From Terriglobus roseus (GTDB lineage: Bacteria > Acidobacteriota > Terriglobia > Terriglobales > Acidobacteriaceae), in assembly GCF_900105625.1 (NCBI RefSeq), contig NZ_FNSD01000001.1:2418001-2482000 (forward strand): a DNA stretch of 64,000 nt, in the 5' to 3' direction. The number at the start of each line of letters is the position of its first letter. Position 1 is the first letter of the stretch. Both the position numbers and the translations under genes were made by a program. The notes beneath the pieces were generated by a model. It was not told the DNA's origin. It saw only the letters and a list, made by a program, of their open reading frames with translations, and did no database searches. Of the stretch, positions 16,944 to 28,556 are shown piece by piece.

Positions 16944-19417
16944 TTCCGTAGCTCCACCAGCGTCGCACCCTGGCCGCCTTCGTTATACGGCGGCTCGGTG
17001 ACGCCGATGACGTGCGGATGCTTCTTCAGATATTCGCGCAGGCTGCGGCGCAGGATGCCCATACCGGTACCATGAACGACACGCACCGAGGGCCGGCCCG
17101 CCAGGAACGCCTGGTCCAGAAAGCGTTCGACCTCGTCACGCGCTTCGTCTGCCGTGCGGCCGATCACGTTGATTTCACCCGGCACCATGTCGGGCTCGCG
17201 TGCGACGACGTTGATGCCGCGCTTGCTTGCTGCCTGGATCGGGGACTGCTTTGGCGCGGGTACGGTGACGTGTGAGATATCGTCCTTCGGCACACGCATC
17301 TTCATGGGACCGATGGAGACCTCGAAGGTCTTCGCGTCGATCACGCGATCCACCTTTGCCTCGCGGCCCATGGACTTCAGCATGACCGTGTCCCCCACCG
17401 AAACTTCGCGCACCACGTGAGGCTGCGCGGAGGGAAGCTTCCTGTCAGCGCCGGAGACGTGCGAGACGACGACCTGGTTGAAGCTCTCCTGGAACTCGCG
17501 CTTCAGGCGAGCAATGCGGCGATCCGACTCGGCGCTTGCCTTGCGCTGCGCAGTCTTGTCCTCGATGCCCTTCACGCTCTCGCGCATCTGAGCTTCGAAC
17601 TCCTTCATCAGGGAGCCGAGCTTCACCTCAAGCTCACGCGCACGCTGACGCTGCTCCACCTTGCCTTCGGATTCCAGGCGCTGACGTTCGCGCTCCACCG
17701 CGATCTCGCGTGCACGAATCTCCGCGCGTTCCTTGCCGACAGCAGTCAGCTGTGTGTGGAGTTCGTCGAGAAAACGGGCGATGTCTGCGGACTGTGTTGT
17801 CACTGAAGCGCGCGCGGCACGGATCATGCCGGCGTCGAGACCGAGACGTTCCGCGATGTTGATGCCGCTCGACGCGCCAGGCACGCCCATGCGCAGTTCG
17901 TAGGTCGGCGCCAGCGTGCGTTCGTCGAAGCCCACGGCGGCATTCACCACACCATCATGCTTTGCGGCATAGATTTTCAGCGACGTAAGGTGCGTGGTGA
18001 TCATGCTCCACGCGCCCATGGTCAGGAAGCGTTCGCTGATGGCCACGGCCAGTGCCGCGCCCTCTTCCGGGTCGGTCGCGGAGCCGAGTTCGTCCAGCAG
18101 CACCAGCGAACGCGGATCGGCCTCCCGAGCGATCTGGTTGACGTGGGAGATGTGCGCGGAGAACGTGGACAGGTTGCGCTCGATCGACTGAGCATCACCG
18201 ATGTCCGCATAGACTGCGGCAAATATTGGCAGACGTGCCACGCGTGCCGGGACAGGCAGACCAGCCTGCGCCATCAGCGCCAGCAGCCCTACGGTCTTCA
18301 GCGCGACGGTCTTACCGCCGGTGTTGGGTCCGCTGATGATGAGTTGCTTTGCGATGCCGGGCAGGCCAAGCGTCAGCGGCACGATCTTCGATGGCGAGGA
18401 ACCGTGGGCCTTCTCCGACCGCATGCGCAGCTCCAGCATGGGGTGTCGCGCGGCTTCAAAGCTCAACGCAGCATCGTCGCTGTGCGGTTTGCCATCGGTA
18501 AAGACTGGTCGAACACAATCCAGATCCTGCGCGAATTTGGCATACGCAAAGTGTGCTTCCACCTCCGCCAGCACCTCGGTACCGCGCGAGAGCGAACCTG
18601 CCTGCTCGCCGACGGCCTGCGTCATCGCGATGAGGATCCGATGGATCTCGGATTGTTCCTCATCCATCAGCCGGACGAGTTCGTTGTTGAACTCGATGGT
18701 TTCCATCGGCTCAACGAAGACGGTCTGGCCGGACGATGAGGAGCCGTGAACAACGCCAGGAACTTTGCGACGGAACTCTGCCTTGACGGGTATGACGAAG
18801 CGCTCGCCACGGATGGTGATCAGGTCTTCCTGCGTCCCGCCGGCATCGCTGACAGCACGCAACTGGCGGCGCAAACTCTCCTCAATGGCCTTGTGCTGGC
18901 GGTCCATCGCCTTACGAATCCGCGCGAGTTCGGGCGATGCGGAGTCCGCGAGCGTGCCATCCGCCTCGATTTTGCCGCTTATCGCCTGCAGCAGCTTGTA
19001 GTAGTTCGCCATCATCACGGGATGCGACAGCGCGGTGATCGTCGGCCACTTGCCTGCGATGTAGTCGGGTGGCTCCGTGACGATGTTGCGCCAGTCGGCG
19101 ATCAGTTCGGCCAGTTCGGCAATCCGGCGCAGTTCCAGCGGCTCCAGCGCGGCATTGGGGATGCGTGCCTTGTCGAGCAGAACGTCCGCGTCGAAGAGTC
19201 CCTGAAAGCCAAGGGTGCCGCCACCGCCCAGGTAGACGCGGAGTTCTGCGGTCAGGTTCTGGGCACGCTCAATGCCATGGATGTCGCGCGAGGGCTCCAG
19301 CGCCATGACACGGGCGCGGCCAAGCGGTGATTGGGTGCGACCAGCCAGATGGTCGCGAAGGCGAGTCCATTCCAGCGCGGCGGCGCTGGTCTCGCGCAAT
19401 GGAGTGATATCCGCCAT
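16940..19417 (-). CDS. mutS2: MutS2, Smr-domain DNA- or ribosome-acting ATPase
   Basis: An 825-residue member of the MutS2 family. These proteins suppress homologous recombination by cutting branched DNA, and in some bacteria act on collided ribosomes. The core is readable: a coiled N-terminal clamp domain, the Walker A GPNTGGKTVALKTVG, Walker B LVLLDELGSATDPEEGAAL, and the signature STFSAHISHV. A long charged coiled coil follows (AVGKERAEIRAREIAVERER), then a KOW-like segment (VSVGDTVMLKSMGREAKV), and the C-terminal Smr nuclease domain with VRVVHGTGMGILRRSLREYL. The start is the ATG at 19417 (MADITP); a longer frame extends 63 bases upstream but lacks support. Confidence 0.95.
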   Translation of the reverse strand: MADITPLRETSAAALEWTRLRDHLAGRTQSPLGRARVMALEPSRDIHGIERAQNLTAELRVYLGGGGTLGFQGLFDADVLLDKARIPNAALEPLELRRIAELAELIADWRNIVTEPPDYIAGKWPTITALSHPVMMANYYKLLQAISGKIEADGTLADSASPELARIRKAMDRQHKAIEESLRRQLRAVSDAGGTQEDLITIRGERFVIPVKAEFRRKVPGVVHGSSSSGQTVFVEPMETIEFNNELVRLMDEEQSEIHRILIAMTQAVGEQAGSLSRGTEVLAEVEAHFAYAKFAQDLDCVRPVFTDGKPHSDDAALSFEAARHPMLELRMRSEKAHGSSPSKIVPLTLGLPGIAKQLIISGPNTGGKTVALKTVGLLALMAQAGLPVPARVARLPIFAAVYADIGDAQSIERNLSTFSAHISHVNQIAREADPRSLVLLDELGSATDPEEGAALAVAISERFLTMGAWSMITTHLTSLKIYAAKHDGVVNAAVGFDERTLAPTYELRMGVPGASSGINIAERLGLDAGMIRAARASVTTQSADIARFLDELHTQLTAVGKERAEIRAREIAVERERQRLESEGKVEQRQRARELEVKLGSLMKEFEAQMRESVKGIEDKTAQRKASAESDRRIARLKREFQESFNQVVVSHVSGADRKLPSAQPHVVREVSVGDTVMLKSMGREAKVDRVIDAKTFEVSIGPMKMRVPKDDISHVTVPAPKQSPIQAASKRGINVVAREPDMVPGEINVIGRTADEARDEVERFLDQAFLAGRPSVRVVHGTGMGILRRSLREYLKKHPHVIGVTEPPYNEGGQGATLVELRN

Positions 19418-19574
19418 CACTCCATTGTAGTTCTCGGCCCTCCAATCGCCTGAAAAGGGTGGTGTAAGGGAGAGAAGCATATGACAGATTCGCCTTCTTG
19501 CAAAGGGGCAAGAAACCTAAATTCACGGGAACTTTACCGGTAACTAAGCCAGGCGGACAAAGGGACGAAACGCC

Positions 19575-19604
19575 TTGACACATGGTTTCGCCAACGCGTA
19601 GAAC
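19575..19604 (+). promoter_or_regulatory. Predicted sigma-70-type promoter for the second TonB receptor
   Basis: A perfect TTGACA -35 box lies at 19575-19580 and TAGAAC, a -10-like box, lies at 19599-19604, with an 18-base spacer. The predicted start is about 70 bases before the receptor ATG. Match strength is assessed by eye only. Confidence 0.5.
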
Positions 19605-19680
19605 TCCCACGGCTAGGAAACGCCATTTCACGACGTTCCGAAAGTCTGAACCTTGTTTGTTTCGCCCTCTTGGAGGCAGT

Positions 19681-22600
19681 ATGTATAGCTCACGATTCCT
19701 CGCGAAGTCGCTGTTTGCGGCTTCGATCACTATCCCGCTCGCGCTCAGTGCGGTGGCCCAATCGGATAGCGCGTCGCTGTCCGGTACGGTCACGGATGCT
19801 TCCGGCGCCCTTGTCCCGAATGCGAAGGCGACGATTCACAGCGACGCCACCGGTGCGGACAGCGTCGTTACCACGAACGCCAGCGGTAACTTCACTGTTC
19901 CAAATGTCCGTCCGGGTTCCTACACGATCAAGATTGAAGTCCCGGGCTTCCAGACAACTACTCTGAACGCCGTCAACGTTGACCCGAGCATCGGTAAGCA
20001 CGTTGACATCAGCATGAAGGTCGGCGACGCCGGCACCTCGGTGAGCGTCGAAGCCAATATCAACACCGTTCAAACCGAGAGCGCCGTTGTTGGTCAGCTG
20101 GTCACGCAGGAACAGGTCAAGAGCATCCAGCTCAATGGCCGTAATCCGCTGTACCTCGCCCAGTTGGAACCTGGCGTCGTACGGAACTCTCCGATGGCAT
20201 CCTTCTCGTTCGGGCTGGACAATGGGCTGAACATCGGCGGATCGCGCAGCCAGGAAAGCATCATCACACTGGACGGAGCACCGATGGTGCGTACCCGTTC
20301 GAACGGTACCAGCGTCGGTGTTGCAGACGTTGACTCCACGTCCCAGGTGCAGATCCTTTCCAGCAGCTACCAGGCTGAGTATGGCCGCACGGCGGGTGGT
20401 CAGGTGCGTATGGTGCCCAAGAGCGGCACACAGCAGTTTCACGCGACGGCCTATGAATACCTGCGTAACAACTTCTTCAACGCAAACACCTGGCAGCGCA
20501 AACTGCCAACGAACGCGCTGAATATTCAGCAGCATCCTGCGGCCTTCCGCTACAACCAGTTCGGTTACAACATCAACGGACCGCTATTCATTCCCAAGGT
20601 CTTCAACAAGAGCAAAGAGCACCTGTTCTTCCTGTTCGCGCAGGAGTTCGTCAAGTACAACAACGCGGACACTGTCTTCCGCAAAGTACCGACTCTGCTG
20701 ATGAGGCAAGGCGACTATAGCGAGTTGCTTGGACAGAACATCTTCTACGGCACGCCGCAGCAGATCTACGATCCGAACACGGGGACAAACTACACGGGCA
20801 ACAAGATCCCGACCGCGCAGCTCAGCGCGAACGGTACGGGTCTGCTGAATGCCTTCCCCACTCCTAATGCGAGTGGCAGCAACTATAACTGGGTCGACGC
20901 CGACACAGAACGACAGACGCAACGCAAGGACACGCTCGTGGTGGACTATGTACCGGCCGAAGCGCACCGTTTGCGTCTATCGATCCTGAACTACAACTAC
21001 TACGACTACTCGCCGCACTACGGCAACTTCAACCGCAACCCACGCATCTTCACCCGTCCGAATCAGATCGGTGTCTTCCATTACCAGTGGACGATTTCAC
21101 CATCCATGGTGAACGAAGCTGTTGTGTCGGCTGCATCGGATCACGTGACGATCGATATCGATAAGTCATCCGGACTGTATGACCGCACACGCTACGGCAT
21201 CAATTATCCGTTCCTGTATTCTGCCGCGACCAAGACCATTCCAAACAAGATCCCGACAGTTCAGTTGACCGGATTCGATCTGTTGGATGGCGGCCCCTAT
21301 CCGTCGCGGTCCGGCGGCATCGTGTACAGCTTTGCTGACAACCTGACGAAGGTCTGGGGAAATCACACCACGAAGTTTGGCTTTGTTGCGGAGTACGCGG
21401 GTGAGAACAATTTCGATCAGATCACCGTTTCGAACACGCCAGGATCAACGAACAATCAGAACGGTAAATTTACGTTCACTGATTTGCGTGGTCTGAGCGG
21501 AACGCGTCCTCGCGGTGAGGCGGGTGTTGCCGCTGCGAACGCTTCGCTCGGCCTGTTCGATTCTTACGGCGAAATAGGCCAGCGCTCTTACACCCTGTAT
21601 CGCGCCTGGATGTATGAAGGCTTCGCTCAGGATGCATGGCATGTCTCTCCCAACCTGGTCATCGAAGCAGGCGTTCGTTACAGCTTCTACAACCCCTACT
21701 ACGCTAAGTGGGGCAATCAGTCGGTCTTCAGCCAGACGGATTACAACGCGGGCAATGCGGCATCTGTGAACCGGCTTACCGGTGTTGTTACCGGTACGGA
21801 CCAGCAGAGACTCAACGGCGTTGTGATTCCCGGCAGTGGCTTTCCATCGAGCGCGAATGGTCACGTCGCACCTGAAATCCTTGCAAACGGGTATGCCTAT
21901 CTGTTCCGCGGCTATAGCAGCCAGTACTCACCCACGGTAAAGACCAACATCCAGCCGCGCTTCGGCATCACCTACCAGGCACATCCGGGTACAGTGATTC
22001 GGGCAGGTGGCGGTCGGTATGTGCAGCGCCTCGGCATCACGGACAATGTCTTCACGGGGGGCAACACCCCCTTCCAGCCATCGTCCACGGTGCAGTTGGG
22101 ATCGGCGGATGCACCTGGCGGCGTGGGAACGAATAACTTCCCGTTGAACTACTCTTCGCAGGCCTACAACTATCCCAGCCCCGAAGCCTACAACTGGAAC
22201 CTGACGCTCGAGCAGGAACTCCCCGTGGGTATTCTTACGGTCGCGTATGCCGGCCGCAAGGGCATCCACCTGGAAGAAATCCTCAACGTAAATCAGCTGC
22301 AGCCTGGAACTGTGCAGGCAAACCCTGGCGTCAACCAGGATGCCCTGCGCCCCTATAAGGGCTTCAGCAATATCAACCAGGCAACGAATGGTGGCGCATC
22401 CAACTATCACTCGCTGCAAGTAAACCTCCGCCGCCGGCTCACCAAGGGTCTGCTGTTCGGCGTGGCGTACACCTGGTCGAAGGCGATGGATTTCGGCTCC
22501 GCGAACGGTACCAACCTGCCAAACGCGTATGACAAGAATGGCTTCTACGGCCTCAGCGACTTTGATCGCCGTCATGTCTTTCTTGCCAACCTGGTCTACA

Positions 22601-23157
22601 ACATCGACCAGTTCAACCACAGCACTCACTTCATAAACCGCGCGGCTTTTGGCCACTGGCAGTTCTCCGGCACAGCCCAGGCCCAGACGGGAGCTCCGCT
22701 GAGCGTTACCACGACGACCGATTTCGCAGGTGTGGGACCGGGTTCCGGCAATCAGCTTGTACCGCTTGTCCACCGGATGCAAACCTTGAAGTCCTTTGCG
22801 GGACAATCAGGGTCCTCGCCTTGGTTTGATACATCGGCCTACCCGGCAACGCGAACGAACGCGTTCCTGTTGTCGAACTATGCCGGACAGTTCGCACCAC
22901 GTGGAAGCCGCAACCAGATCGTCGGACCCGGCTTTCAGAGCTACAGCGCAGCTCTGAACAAGAGCTGGACCCTCGCCCCGGGACACGAAAACGCACAACT
23001 GACCTTCCGTGCTGAATCGTTCAACTTCCTGAACAAACCAAGCGCTGACAACCCTGACCTGACGTTCACGTCCGGAACGTTTGGACAAAGCAAGACCAAA
23101 GGCGGCACCTACGATCTGGCGCGTCAGTTCCAGTTCAGCCTCCGGGTCAGCTTCTAA
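19681..23157 (+). CDS. TonB-dependent receptor, Oar-like
   Basis: A 1158-residue outer-membrane receptor. A signal peptide ([16 protein letters not shown]) precedes a carboxypeptidase-regulatory-like domain at about 27-110 ([39 protein letters not shown]). A plug with [19 protein letters not shown] and [10 protein letters not shown] follows, then [20 protein letters not shown] and a long barrel ending in an aromatic C-terminal strand (FQFSLRVSF). The ATG at 19681 is supported by TTGGAGG eight bases upstream and a strong promoter. These receptors are abundant in Terriglobia and usually take up carbohydrates or siderophore-like ligands, but the ligand is not readable. No TonB box-specific partner lies nearby. 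It is followed by a strong terminator. Confidence 0.93.
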   Translation: MYSSRFLAKSLFAASITIPLALSAVAQSDSASLSGTVTDASGALVPNAKATIHSDATGADSVVTTNASGNFTVPNVRPGSYTIKIEVPGFQTTTLNAVNVDPSIGKHVDISMKVGDAGTSVSVEANINTVQTESAVVGQLVTQEQVKSIQLNGRNPLYLAQLEPGVVRNSPMASFSFGLDNGLNIGGSRSQESIITLDGAPMVRTRSNGTSVGVADVDSTSQVQILSSSYQAEYGRTAGGQVRMVPKSGTQQFHATAYEYLRNNFFNANTWQRKLPTNALNIQQHPAAFRYNQFGYNINGPLFIPKVFNKSKEHLFFLFAQEFVKYNNADTVFRKVPTLLMRQGDYSELLGQNIFYGTPQQIYDPNTGTNYTGNKIPTAQLSANGTGLLNAFPTPNASGSNYNWVDADTERQTQRKDTLVVDYVPAEAHRLRLSILNYNYYDYSPHYGNFNRNPRIFTRPNQIGVFHYQWTISPSMVNEAVVSAASDHVTIDIDKSSGLYDRTRYGINYPFLYSAATKTIPNKIPTVQLTGFDLLDGGPYPSRSGGIVYSFADNLTKVWGNHTTKFGFVAEYAGENNFDQITVSNTPGSTNNQNGKFTFTDLRGLSGTRPRGEAGVAAANASLGLFDSYGEIGQRSYTLYRAWMYEGFAQDAWHVSPNLVIEAGVRYSFYNPYYAKWGNQSVFSQTDYNAGNAASVNRLTGVVTGTDQQRLNGVVIPGSGFPSSANGHVAPEILANGYAYLFRGYSSQYSPTVKTNIQPRFGITYQAHPGTVIRAGGGRYVQRLGITDNVFTGGNTPFQPSSTVQLGSADAPGGVGTNNFPLNYSSQAYNYPSPEAYNWNLTLEQELPVGILTVAYAGRKGIHLEEILNVNQLQPGTVQANPGVNQDALRPYKGFSNINQATNGGASNYHSLQVNLRRRLTKGLLFGVAYTWSKAMDFGSANGTNLPNAYDKNGFYGLSDFDRRHVFLANLVYNIDQFNHSTHFINRAAFGHWQFSGTAQAQTGAPLSVTTTTDFAGVGPGSGNQLVPLVHRMQTLKSFAGQSGSSPWFDTSAYPATRTNAFLLSNYAGQFAPRGSRNQIVGPGFQSYSAALNKSWTLAPGHENAQLTFRAESFNFLNKPSADNPDLTFTSGTFGQSKTKGGTYDLARQFQFSLRVSF

Positions 23158-23181
23158 CCTCATCAACCCAATGCTCCATCT

Positions 23182-23218
23182 ACCGGGTTCCGCCTTCGTG
23201 GCGGAACCCGGTTTCTTT
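23182..23218 (+). terminator. Rho-independent terminator after TonB receptor
   Basis: Perfect 13-base arms (23182-23194 and 23200-23212) around a TTCGT loop are followed by the T-rich tract TTCTTTTG. It ends the receptor transcript before hemB. Confidence 0.9.
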
Positions 23219-23255
23219 TGCCCGAGTCTTTGCACTGACTTCGTACAATGGACTC

Positions 23256-24245
23256 ATGCACTTTCCTGTTACCCGGATGCGCCGTCTTCGCCGTACCTCA
23301 GCCATGCGGTCGCTGGTGCAGGAGACCTTCCTACAGCCTTCGCAACTGATCTACCCCCTGTTCTTGTGCCCGGGCGAGGGTGTGCGGAAGCCCATCAGCA
23401 GCATGCCGGGCGTCTTCAACCTGTCGATCGATCAGGCGCTGAAAGAAGCGGCTGAGTGCGCTGCGCTTGGCATTGGCGGGCTGCTGCTCTTTGGCCTGCC
23501 CGAGAGCAAGGATGCGGAAGGCAGCGGCGCGTGGGTTGAGGACGGCATCGTGCAGCAGGGCCTGCGCGCACTGAAAGCGGATGCATCCCTGAGTTCGCTG
23601 GTGCTGATCGCCGACACCTGTCTGTGCGAGTACACCAGCCATGGTCATTGCGGTCCGCTGGAAGGCGAGGGCGCTGCCTGCACCGTAAATAATGATGCGA
23701 CCCTGCCCTTGCTGGCGAAGGCGGCTGTCTCCCAGGCTCGAGCCGGCGCCGACATCGTCGCTCCGAGCGACATGATGGATGGACGTGTGGCCGCGATCCG
23801 GGAAGCCCTGGATCAGTCAGGCTTTGCCGAAACGCCCATCATGAGCTACGCCGCGAAGTTTGCCAGCGCCTTCTACGGCCCCTTCCGCGAAGCAGCCGAT
23901 TCGACTCCGCAGGCGGGCGATCGTCGCGGCTACCAGATGCAGAGCGCGAACATTCGCGAAGCGATGCGCGAGATCGAGCTCGACGTGGCCGAGGGCGCGG
24001 ACATGCTGCTGGCCAAGCCTGCCGGGCCTTACCTGGATGTAATCCGCGCGACGCGCGAACGGTTTGATCTGCCCCTGGGCGCCTACCAGGTCAGCGGCGA
24101 ATACAGCATGATGCATGCTGCGTTCGAGCGTGGCTGGCTGGACCGCGATCGCACGATGCTCGAGAGTCTACTCGCAATCCGCCGTGCCGGCGCGGACTTC
24201 ATCGTGACGTACTTCGCGAAGGATGCCGCGATGCTCCTGGGCTAA
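23256..24245 (+). CDS. hemB: Porphobilinogen synthase (delta-aminolevulinate dehydratase)
   Basis: HemB condenses two 5-aminolevulinate molecules to porphobilinogen in haem, sirohaem and corrin synthesis. The 329-residue protein carries the zinc-binding cysteine motif [14 protein letters not shown], indicating a Zn-dependent active site. The two active-site lysines lie in [17 protein letters not shown] and [35 protein letters not shown] and [10 protein letters not shown] complete the family signature. The start ATG at 23256 fits the typical N-terminus. It follows a terminator, so it probably has its own promoter. It fits chemically with the cobO gene elsewhere in the window. Confidence 0.96.
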   Translation: MHFPVTRMRRLRRTSAMRSLVQETFLQPSQLIYPLFLCPGEGVRKPISSMPGVFNLSIDQALKEAAECAALGIGGLLLFGLPESKDAEGSGAWVEDGIVQQGLRALKADASLSSLVLIADTCLCEYTSHGHCGPLEGEGAACTVNNDATLPLLAKAAVSQARAGADIVAPSDMMDGRVAAIREALDQSGFAETPIMSYAAKFASAFYGPFREAADSTPQAGDRRGYQMQSANIREAMREIELDVAEGADMLLAKPAGPYLDVIRATRERFDLPLGAYQVSGEYSMMHAAFERGWLDRDRTMLESLLAIRRAGADFIVTYFAKDAAMLLG

Positions 24246-24430
24246 CGGAAACAGGTACACTCGGTCTTTCCGATCCGGCAAGCGCCAACTGGGAGCCAAC
24301 GCACGTTCGCATGCTGTGCGAGCCGCAAGCTGCTGGCAAAGTCTTCGGCTGCTCCCCCTGACGTGGGATGCTGCGAACAGCTTTTGACGCCTAAGCTGGT
24401 TGGGAACTTTATGTATGCCGTGAACCCATC

Positions 24431-26956
24431 GTGGCCACGGCAACATTTCTCCTTGATAGTTTCCTGAGGTTGGCGCAATTGCAAGCGAACCTTTTTGATC
24501 TGGCGCTACTTTCTGTCTTGATCCTTTTCTTTGGGATTCTGCAGGCACACCGTCCCCAGCGTGGGTATCGGATGTGGCTGTGCGCCTGGGTTCTGGTGAT
24601 GTGCAGCCTGCTCGTCTACCTGCCGAAGGATCTACCGGCAGGATGGCAACTTGCGCAGGAGTGCATTCGCGTTGACCTGCTTGTGCTTGGCGGCCTGATC
24701 TTCCTGTTCTCGTTCCTGGGTCGCAAGACAAGCCGTAAGCGCCTGGAGCGGGACATCGCCCTTCTCAGTGCACCCGCATTCCTCATCCTGAACACGCTTT
24801 GGATCTCCCCACAACACGTCTGGCTCTGCATGACTGTGATTCTGCTGGGGGAAGGCGTCGTGGTGGCGCTGATCGAACAGCTGCTCGACAAGGGACTGCA
24901 CAAAAAGATCATCCGGCTGGTGTGTCTCCTGGGCACCTTGGCCCTGATGGAGGCTGTCTGGCATGCGAGTTCGGGCCTGGCGCTTGTCGTCATGCTGGCT
25001 GAAATCTTTATCAGCTGCGCGATCCTGCTGGCGATGAATCGCAGCGGTAACCGGGCCGGCAAATGGACAGCGCTGACCGCTTTCCTTGCCTGGGGAATGT
25101 TCTACGTTGTGTACCAGGCGTCTGACATCTTTCCGGTGATAAGCGTCGTGCTGGACCGTATTTGGAATCTGCCGAAATACCTGGTCGGCTTCGGCATGAT
25201 CCTGATGGTTCTGGAAGACGACACCGACCGTATCTCAACCCTGAGCGAAGAGTATCGGCTGCTGTACGAGAACAACCCCCACCCCATGTGGATCTTTGAT
25301 CCCATCACGGGCCGTTTTCTGTCCGTCAATGATGCATCGACTGAGACCTACGGCTACAGCCGCGCGGAGTTCCTCACGATGTCGCTGTACGACATCCGGC
25401 CGGAGGAAGATCGGGAACGCCTGTCGCAGGGACTGACCCAGTTGCAGAGCAGCAAGCAGATTTGGCGGCATCGCCGGAAGAGCGGCGATGTCTTCGACGT
25501 AGAGGTTTCGGGCCACAACGTCTTCTTCGGTGGCATGGAGGCACGTTTTGCCATGTGCATCGACATCACCGAGCGGCAGCGGCTGAACGAGGAACTGGTG
25601 TACCGCGCGCAGCACGACACCCTGACCGGCCTTGCCAACCGCATGTTGCTGGAGGAGCGCGCACAGCAAACACTGGCACGCACCGCTCGCGACGGCACCA
25701 AGATGGCGATCCTGACGATTGACGTCGATCGCTTCAAACAGGTCAACGATACCTACGGTCACCTGGTGGGTGACGAGTGCCTGAAGGGCATTGCGGAGCG
25801 CCTGGCAACCTCCGTGCGCGAGGCGGATACGCTGGCCCGCACCGGTGGCGAAGAGTTTACGGTGTTGATCGGCGGTCTCTCCTCCGCACGGGGCGCCCAG
25901 GCGGCAGCCGCTTCCCTGCTGAAGACGCTCAACAAGCCTCTGACCTTATCCATAAATGAGATTGCCGTCTCTGTCAGCATCGGGATTGCGGTGTATCCCG
26001 ATGACGGAGCAGACCTCGAGACGATCCGCACGCGCTCCGACAAGGCACTGTATGAGGCGAAGCGGATGGGGGGCGGCCATGCCGTCCTGACCACGGACGA
26101 GCTGGCCGGTGAGGCGCAGTCCGCAATCAACATCGAGTCGGCCCTGCGTGAAGCTCTGCAGACGAATGGGCTTGAACTCTTCTACCAACCCATCTTTGAC
26201 GCCTTCGGGCGACTGGCGCGTGTGGAAGCCCTGGTCCGCGGCAAGTCGGAGTTTCTTCGCAAAGTCGGTCCGGCAGGTTTCATCCCGGTCGCCGAAGAGA
26301 GCGGCCTGATCGTCTCATTGGGCCGGTGGGTTCTGGAAGAGTCATGCCGCCAGATGGCCGAGTGGAGAAACCGCAACCTGCCGCCCTTTGAGCTGGCCGT
26401 GAATATTTCCGCTCGCCAGCTGGTGCAGGCCGACTATACCGACCTGGTCCTGCTCGCCCTGGAACGCCACGGCATTGCACCCACACTGTTGCATCTGGAA
26501 TTGACGGAGACCACGCTGATGCGTGACTTCAGCGCCATGGCTCGCATCATGACGCGACTTTCCGAAGCGGGCGTGCTCTTCTCCATCGACGATTTCGGCA
26601 CCGGCTACTCGTCACTCGCCCGTCTTAGCGAACTCCCGATCTCAACGCTGAAGATCGACCGGTCCTTCGTCACGAAGCTGCAGGAGAGCGACGCCGCAGT
26701 CGGCATCGTGCGCGCTATCATTAATATGTCGCGACATCTGCGGCTGGAAGTTGTGGCAGAAGGCGTCGAACGGGCGGAACACATTAAGCTCCTCCTCGAG
26801 CTGGGGTGCCACATGTTCCAGGGCTATTACCTGAGCAGCCCGCTACCGCCGGACGACCTTGAGGCGGCCTTGCAGACGGGTGCCCTTGCCTTTGACTTCG
26901 CGCCACTCCATGATTCCGTCCAGCAGGAAGAGCTGGATGCAATCATCCCGGCCTGA
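24431..26956 (+). CDS. Membrane PAS-GGDEF-EAL c-di-GMP protein
   Basis: An 841-residue inner-membrane protein. About seven hydrophobic segments occupy residues 15-235. A PAS domain follows at about 270-390 (LLYENNPHPMWIFDPITGRFLSVN). The GGDEF domain (about 395-555) has an intact active site RTGGEEFTVLIGG. The EAL domain (about 575-825) has intact VEALVRGKS, LELTETTLMRDF, SIDDFGTGYSSLARL, LKIDRSFV and EGVERAEH, so both cyclase and phosphodiesterase chemistry look possible. The start is GTG at 24431; the nearer ATGs at 24411 and 24415 run into stops in other frames. No paired sensor or output gene is adjacent. Confidence 0.93.
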   Translation: MATATFLLDSFLRLAQLQANLFDLALLSVLILFFGILQAHRPQRGYRMWLCAWVLVMCSLLVYLPKDLPAGWQLAQECIRVDLLVLGGLIFLFSFLGRKTSRKRLERDIALLSAPAFLILNTLWISPQHVWLCMTVILLGEGVVVALIEQLLDKGLHKKIIRLVCLLGTLALMEAVWHASSGLALVVMLAEIFISCAILLAMNRSGNRAGKWTALTAFLAWGMFYVVYQASDIFPVISVVLDRIWNLPKYLVGFGMILMVLEDDTDRISTLSEEYRLLYENNPHPMWIFDPITGRFLSVNDASTETYGYSRAEFLTMSLYDIRPEEDRERLSQGLTQLQSSKQIWRHRRKSGDVFDVEVSGHNVFFGGMEARFAMCIDITERQRLNEELVYRAQHDTLTGLANRMLLEERAQQTLARTARDGTKMAILTIDVDRFKQVNDTYGHLVGDECLKGIAERLATSVREADTLARTGGEEFTVLIGGLSSARGAQAAAASLLKTLNKPLTLSINEIAVSVSIGIAVYPDDGADLETIRTRSDKALYEAKRMGGGHAVLTTDELAGEAQSAINIESALREALQTNGLELFYQPIFDAFGRLARVEALVRGKSEFLRKVGPAGFIPVAEESGLIVSLGRWVLEESCRQMAEWRNRNLPPFELAVNISARQLVQADYTDLVLLALERHGIAPTLLHLELTETTLMRDFSAMARIMTRLSEAGVLFSIDDFGTGYSSLARLSELPISTLKIDRSFVTKLQESDAAVGIVRAIINMSRHLRLEVVAEGVERAEHIKLLLELGCHMFQGYYLSSPLPPDDLEAALQTGALAFDFAPLHDSVQQEELDAIIPA

Positions 26957-27113
26957 CCTCGCCACGGCGCTCGTGGTGGGATGCGGATGCATCGTTCGAT
27001 AATCGCAAGCATCTTGACTCTGGGCGTATTCTTTAGGGGATGCGTGGGCCACGGCCCGCGCCCGCAGGCCGGCCCCGTCAGATCAAGCCCGGCTTGTGAT
27101 TGGAAAGGGTGTT

Positions 27114-28535
27114 GTGGCAGATACGATCTTTGATGTGGCCGTCGTCGGCGGCGGCCCGGCCGGTTATTCCTGCGCCTTCCGCGCAGCACAGTATGGGCTG
27201 AAAGTAGCCCTGGTTGAGATCAGCGACAAGCTGGGTGGCACCTGTCTGCACGTGGGCTGCGTGCCCACGAAGGCGATGCTGCACTCCGCCGATATCTTCG
27301 ACCACGCGAATGAAGCGACGATGTACGGTATCGACGGCATCGGTGGCGGCACCGTCAACTGGCCCCAGGTATTGAACCGCAAGAACGACATCATCAACAA
27401 GCACGTGGGCGGCCTGAACTACCTGGTCAAGAAGAACAAGGTGACCCTGGTCCGCGGTACCGGCAAGCTCACTGGCCCTGCAAAGAACGGCGTTCACACG
27501 CTGGACGTCGCCGGCGTCGACGGCAAGACATCGCAGGTGCAGGCGAAGAAGATCGTCCTTGCAACCGGCAGCGATGCCCGCATGATCCCGGGCTACAAGG
27601 CCGGCGAGAAGATCCTGACCAACATCGAGATCCTGTCCCTCGACAAGATGCCGAAATCCCTCATCGTCATCGGTTCTGGTGCGGTTGGTGTCGAGTTTGC
27701 GAATGTCTTCAACAGCTTCAAGGCAAAGGTCACCATCATCGAGATGGCAGACCGCATGGTGCCTGCGGAAGATGCGGACATCTCCAAGGAGTTCCTGCGC
27801 CAGTACAAGAAGAAGGGCATCGACTGCCACCTCTCCGCGAAGATGGACAAGATCGAGGAGACCAAGGACGGCGTGAAGGTCCACTTCAAGACCAGCGACG
27901 GCAAGGACAACATCCTGGAAGCGGACAAGGTGCTCATTGCCATCGGCCGCGCACCGCGTACCGCCGGCCTGAATCTGGAGTCGACGAAGGTCGAGCTGGA
28001 CCGCACCTCCATCAAGGTGGACGAGTACCAGCAGACCGCAGAGCCGGGCATATACGCCGTCGGAGACATCGTTGCGGGCCTGCCCCTGCTGGCACACAGC
28101 GGTTCCATGTGCGGCGCCATTGCAGCAGCCCACATCGCCGGTAAGTACGCCAAGCCGATTCAACGCAACCTGATTCCGGGCTGTACCTACTGCGAGCCGC
28201 AGATCGGCTCCGTCGGTCTGACAGAAGCCATGGCGCGCGAAAAGGGCCTGAAGATCAAGGTGGGCAAGTTCCCACTGGCCGGCAACAGCAAGGCGACGAT
28301 CCTGAACGCGCATGACGGCTTCGTAAAGGTCATCGCGGACGAGCAGTACGGCGAGATCCTAGGCGTCCACATCATCGGACCGCAGGCAACGGAGCTGATC
28401 TCCGCCGCCGTTGTCGCCATGCAGGGCGAGATGACCGTGGAAGAGATGATGTACACCGTCCACGCCCATCCCACACTGTCGGAAAGCCTGCTCGACGGCT
28501 ACTCCGCGGTCTACGGCATGGCACTGAACGCATAG
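27114..28535 (+). CDS. lpdA: Dihydrolipoyl dehydrogenase (E3)
   Basis: This FAD-dependent E3 component reoxidises dihydrolipoyl groups of 2-oxoacid dehydrogenase complexes. The 473-residue protein has the FAD motif DVAVVGGGPAGYSCAFRAAQ, the redox-disulphide motif GGTCLHVGCVPTKAML, a second nucleotide motif VIGSGAVGVEFANVF, the FAD-contacting GIYAVGDIV, and the C-terminal catalytic HAHPTLSE. The GTG at 27114 is preferred, with GGAAAGG five bases upstream; another GTG lies six codons earlier. Its location just upstream of lipB and the E2 gene on the same strand supports service in the same complex. Confidence 0.96.
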   Translation: MADTIFDVAVVGGGPAGYSCAFRAAQYGLKVALVEISDKLGGTCLHVGCVPTKAMLHSADIFDHANEATMYGIDGIGGGTVNWPQVLNRKNDIINKHVGGLNYLVKKNKVTLVRGTGKLTGPAKNGVHTLDVAGVDGKTSQVQAKKIVLATGSDARMIPGYKAGEKILTNIEILSLDKMPKSLIVIGSGAVGVEFANVFNSFKAKVTIIEMADRMVPAEDADISKEFLRQYKKKGIDCHLSAKMDKIEETKDGVKVHFKTSDGKDNILEADKVLIAIGRAPRTAGLNLESTKVELDRTSIKVDEYQQTAEPGIYAVGDIVAGLPLLAHSGSMCGAIAAAHIAGKYAKPIQRNLIPGCTYCEPQIGSVGLTEAMAREKGLKIKVGKFPLAGNSKATILNAHDGFVKVIADEQYGEILGVHIIGPQATELISAAVVAMQGEMTVEEMMYTVHAHPTLSESLLDGYSAVYGMALNA

Positions 28536-28556
28536 CTCCTTATCGCTTTAAAGAAG

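Noticed and set aside
24246-24430. Possible c-di-GMP riboswitch before the GGDEF-EAL gene
   Set aside because: The leader has a weak hairpin, but I could not align it to the GEMM consensus.
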